A DNA stretch of 7,952 nt from contig CAMZHB010000066.1 in the NCBI GenBank assembly GCA_947306605.1, forward strand, positions 1 to 7,952, read 5' to 3'. Positions 7,033-7,952 of the stretch are shown here, piece by piece (position 1 is the stretch's first letter; each line of letters opens with the position of its first letter). The notes below the pieces were generated by a model. That model made no database searches and was not told where the DNA came from. It saw nothing but the letters and a program-made list of their open reading frames with translations. Source of the DNA: an uncultured Prevotellaceae bacterium. GTDB lineage: Bacteria > Bacteroidota > Bacteroidia > Bacteroidales > Bacteroidaceae. Both the position numbers and the translations under genes were made by a program.

Positions 7033-7952
7033 ATGACAGAAAAGACGTTTGTGTTGCCCGCTCCGGCTACCGGTGATTTTACTTCGCGACTGGAGATTCT
7101 CCGGAGAGACGTTTCGGAAGTGCTGGCCGGCACGACACCGGTGTGGTGCCGTGCGCTGCTGAGCGATGCGGCCAACCAGTTGCCGCAGCTGAAGGCCAGC
7201 GTGCTCTATCGCGACGTGCTTTCCCGCGGGGCGTTCTCGTGGGTGGAGCAGCCGCCGCTGGACGGCAGCAAAATCACACTGGTGCTGACGGTGACGGAGG
7301 ACGACGTGTGTGTGACGGGTACGCCCGACCGCTGCATCGTGACACAAGGGCCTGTGCGCCGGCTGTTCCACAGCGTACATTTCACCGCCGACGAAGTGAC
7401 CGGGCTTTCCCCGAAAGCACAGACTGAGGAAGCCTTCGCTCGGCACATCGCGTGGCTGAAGGAAGAAGGACTGACGCTGGAACACAACTGCGTGCGCACG
7501 TGGCTCTATGTGCGCGACATCGACCACAACTACCGCGGCGTGGTGGAAGGCCGCAACGCGGTGTTCGCCCGCGAGGGACTGACAAAGGACAGTCATTTCA
7601 TTGCTTCGACCGGCATCGGCGGCCAAACGGACGTGGCCGGAGCTGCTGTGGCGGTGGACTTCTGGAGCGTCGATGCCCCGGCGCTGGCACAGCATTATCT
7701 GACGGCTCTGGACTGGTTGAACCCCACGCACGAATACGGTGTGGCCTTTGAGCGCGGCGTACGCGTGAAGACCGGCGAGGACGGGGCACGGCTGTACATC
7801 TCGGGTACGGCGAGCATTGACCGCCATGGCCAGTGCATCCATCTGAACGATGTGGCGAAACAGACGGAACGGCTCTTCGAAAACATCTCCCATCTGTTGG
7901 CCGACGGCGGTGCCTCGCTGGACGACATGCAATGGATGACGGTTTATCTGCG
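7033..7952 (+). CDS. Rid/YjgF-superfamily, chorismatase-like protein, C-terminus cut off
   Basis: The frame is open from the ATG at 7033 to the window end, giving 306 complete codons. The N-terminal half (about 1-150) is poorly recognisable. Residues 154-197 (VRTWLYVRDID, GRNAVFAREG, ASTGIGG) resemble the central signature of chorismatases of the FkbO/Hyg5/XanB2 group. From about 236 a YjgF/Rid fold is clear: YISGTASIDRHG (255-266), then DVAKQTERLF and LLADGGASLDDMQWMTVYLR. Chorismatases hydrolyse chorismate to pyruvate plus a dihydroxycyclohexadiene acid or hydroxybenzoate (family knowledge). The C-terminal residues needed to judge catalysis are outside the window, so a non-catalytic or imine-deaminase role remains possible. 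No signal peptide is present, so it should be cytoplasmic. The start fits a short A-rich leader behind a good -7 box, and the gene is divergent from marR. The open frame antisense to it is a shadow. Confidence 0.75.
   Translation, partial: MTEKTFVLPAPATGDFTSRLEILRRDVSEVLAGTTPVWCRALLSDAANQLPQLKASVLYRDVLSRGAFSWVEQPPLDGSKITLVLTVTEDDVCVTGTPDRCIVTQGPVRRLFHSVHFTADEVTGLSPKAQTEEAFARHIAWLKEEGLTLEHNCVRTWLYVRDIDHNYRGVVEGRNAVFAREGLTKDSHFIASTGIGGQTDVAGAAVAVDFWSVDAPALAQHYLTALDWLNPTHEYGVAFERGVRVKTGEDGARLYISGTASIDRHGQCIHLNDVAKQTERLFENISHLLADGGASLDDMQWMTVYL

Noticed and set aside
7015..7932. 305-codon minus-strand frame opposite the chorismatase-like gene
   Set aside because: The plus-strand frame has Rid-family motifs and a good promoter; the antisense translation is compositionally odd and runs into the plus-strand promoter region.

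Overview
This window looks like chromosomal DNA from a Bacteroidales bacterium, most likely a G+C-rich member of the Prevotellaceae or a close relative. Three things point there. The two-component pair closely resembles RprX/RprY of Bacteroides. The large outer-membrane protein belongs to a family typical of Bacteroidetes. Most of the genes also carry a Bacteroidetes-type -7 box (TAnnTTTG) instead of an E. coli-type promoter, and ribosome binding sites are A-rich or absent. No tRNA, rRNA, CRISPR array, transposase or phage gene was seen.

Layout, left to right. (1) Positions 1-250, minus strand: the N-terminus of a secreted GH51 alpha-L-arabinofuranosidase, cut by the window edge. (2) 251-522: its weak promoter, a palindromic intergenic repeat (copy 1), and the terminator of the next operon. 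(3) 523-2750, minus: an rprX-rprY-like histidine kinase and response regulator, five bases apart, driven by a near-consensus promoter placed so close to the start codon that the mRNA should be leaderless or nearly so. (4) 2751-2979: that promoter, an inverted repeat, and a possible branched RNA structure behind the next gene. (5) 2980-5922, minus: an outer-membrane beta-barrel protein of about 980 residues with a carboxypeptidase-like regulatory domain and a plug-like domain. (6) 5923-6308: its promoter and leader, copy 2 of the palindromic repeat in opposite orientation, and a strong terminator. (7) 6309-6830, minus: a MarR-family regulator. (8) 6831-7032: a divergent control region with promoters on both strands and a three-unit GAAAC array with an exact 11-bp period. 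(9) 7033 to the window end, plus: a Rid/YjgF-superfamily protein resembling chorismatases (the FkbO/XanB2 group), incomplete at its C-terminus.

How the genes may work together. RprXY is a sensor-regulator pair next to an envelope gene, but nothing proves that it controls it. The more suggestive pair is the MarR regulator divergent from the chorismatase-like gene. Enzymes of this class can make hydroxybenzoates, and several MarR proteins respond to phenolic acids, so a product-sensing circuit is plausible, perhaps at the edge of an aryl-polyene-type pathway lying beyond the right end. The most novel-looking DNA elements are the paired palindromic repeats, a three-arm arrangement in copy 1 that could fold in two exclusive ways, and the GAAAC array. 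I did not find a clearly new multi-gene system.
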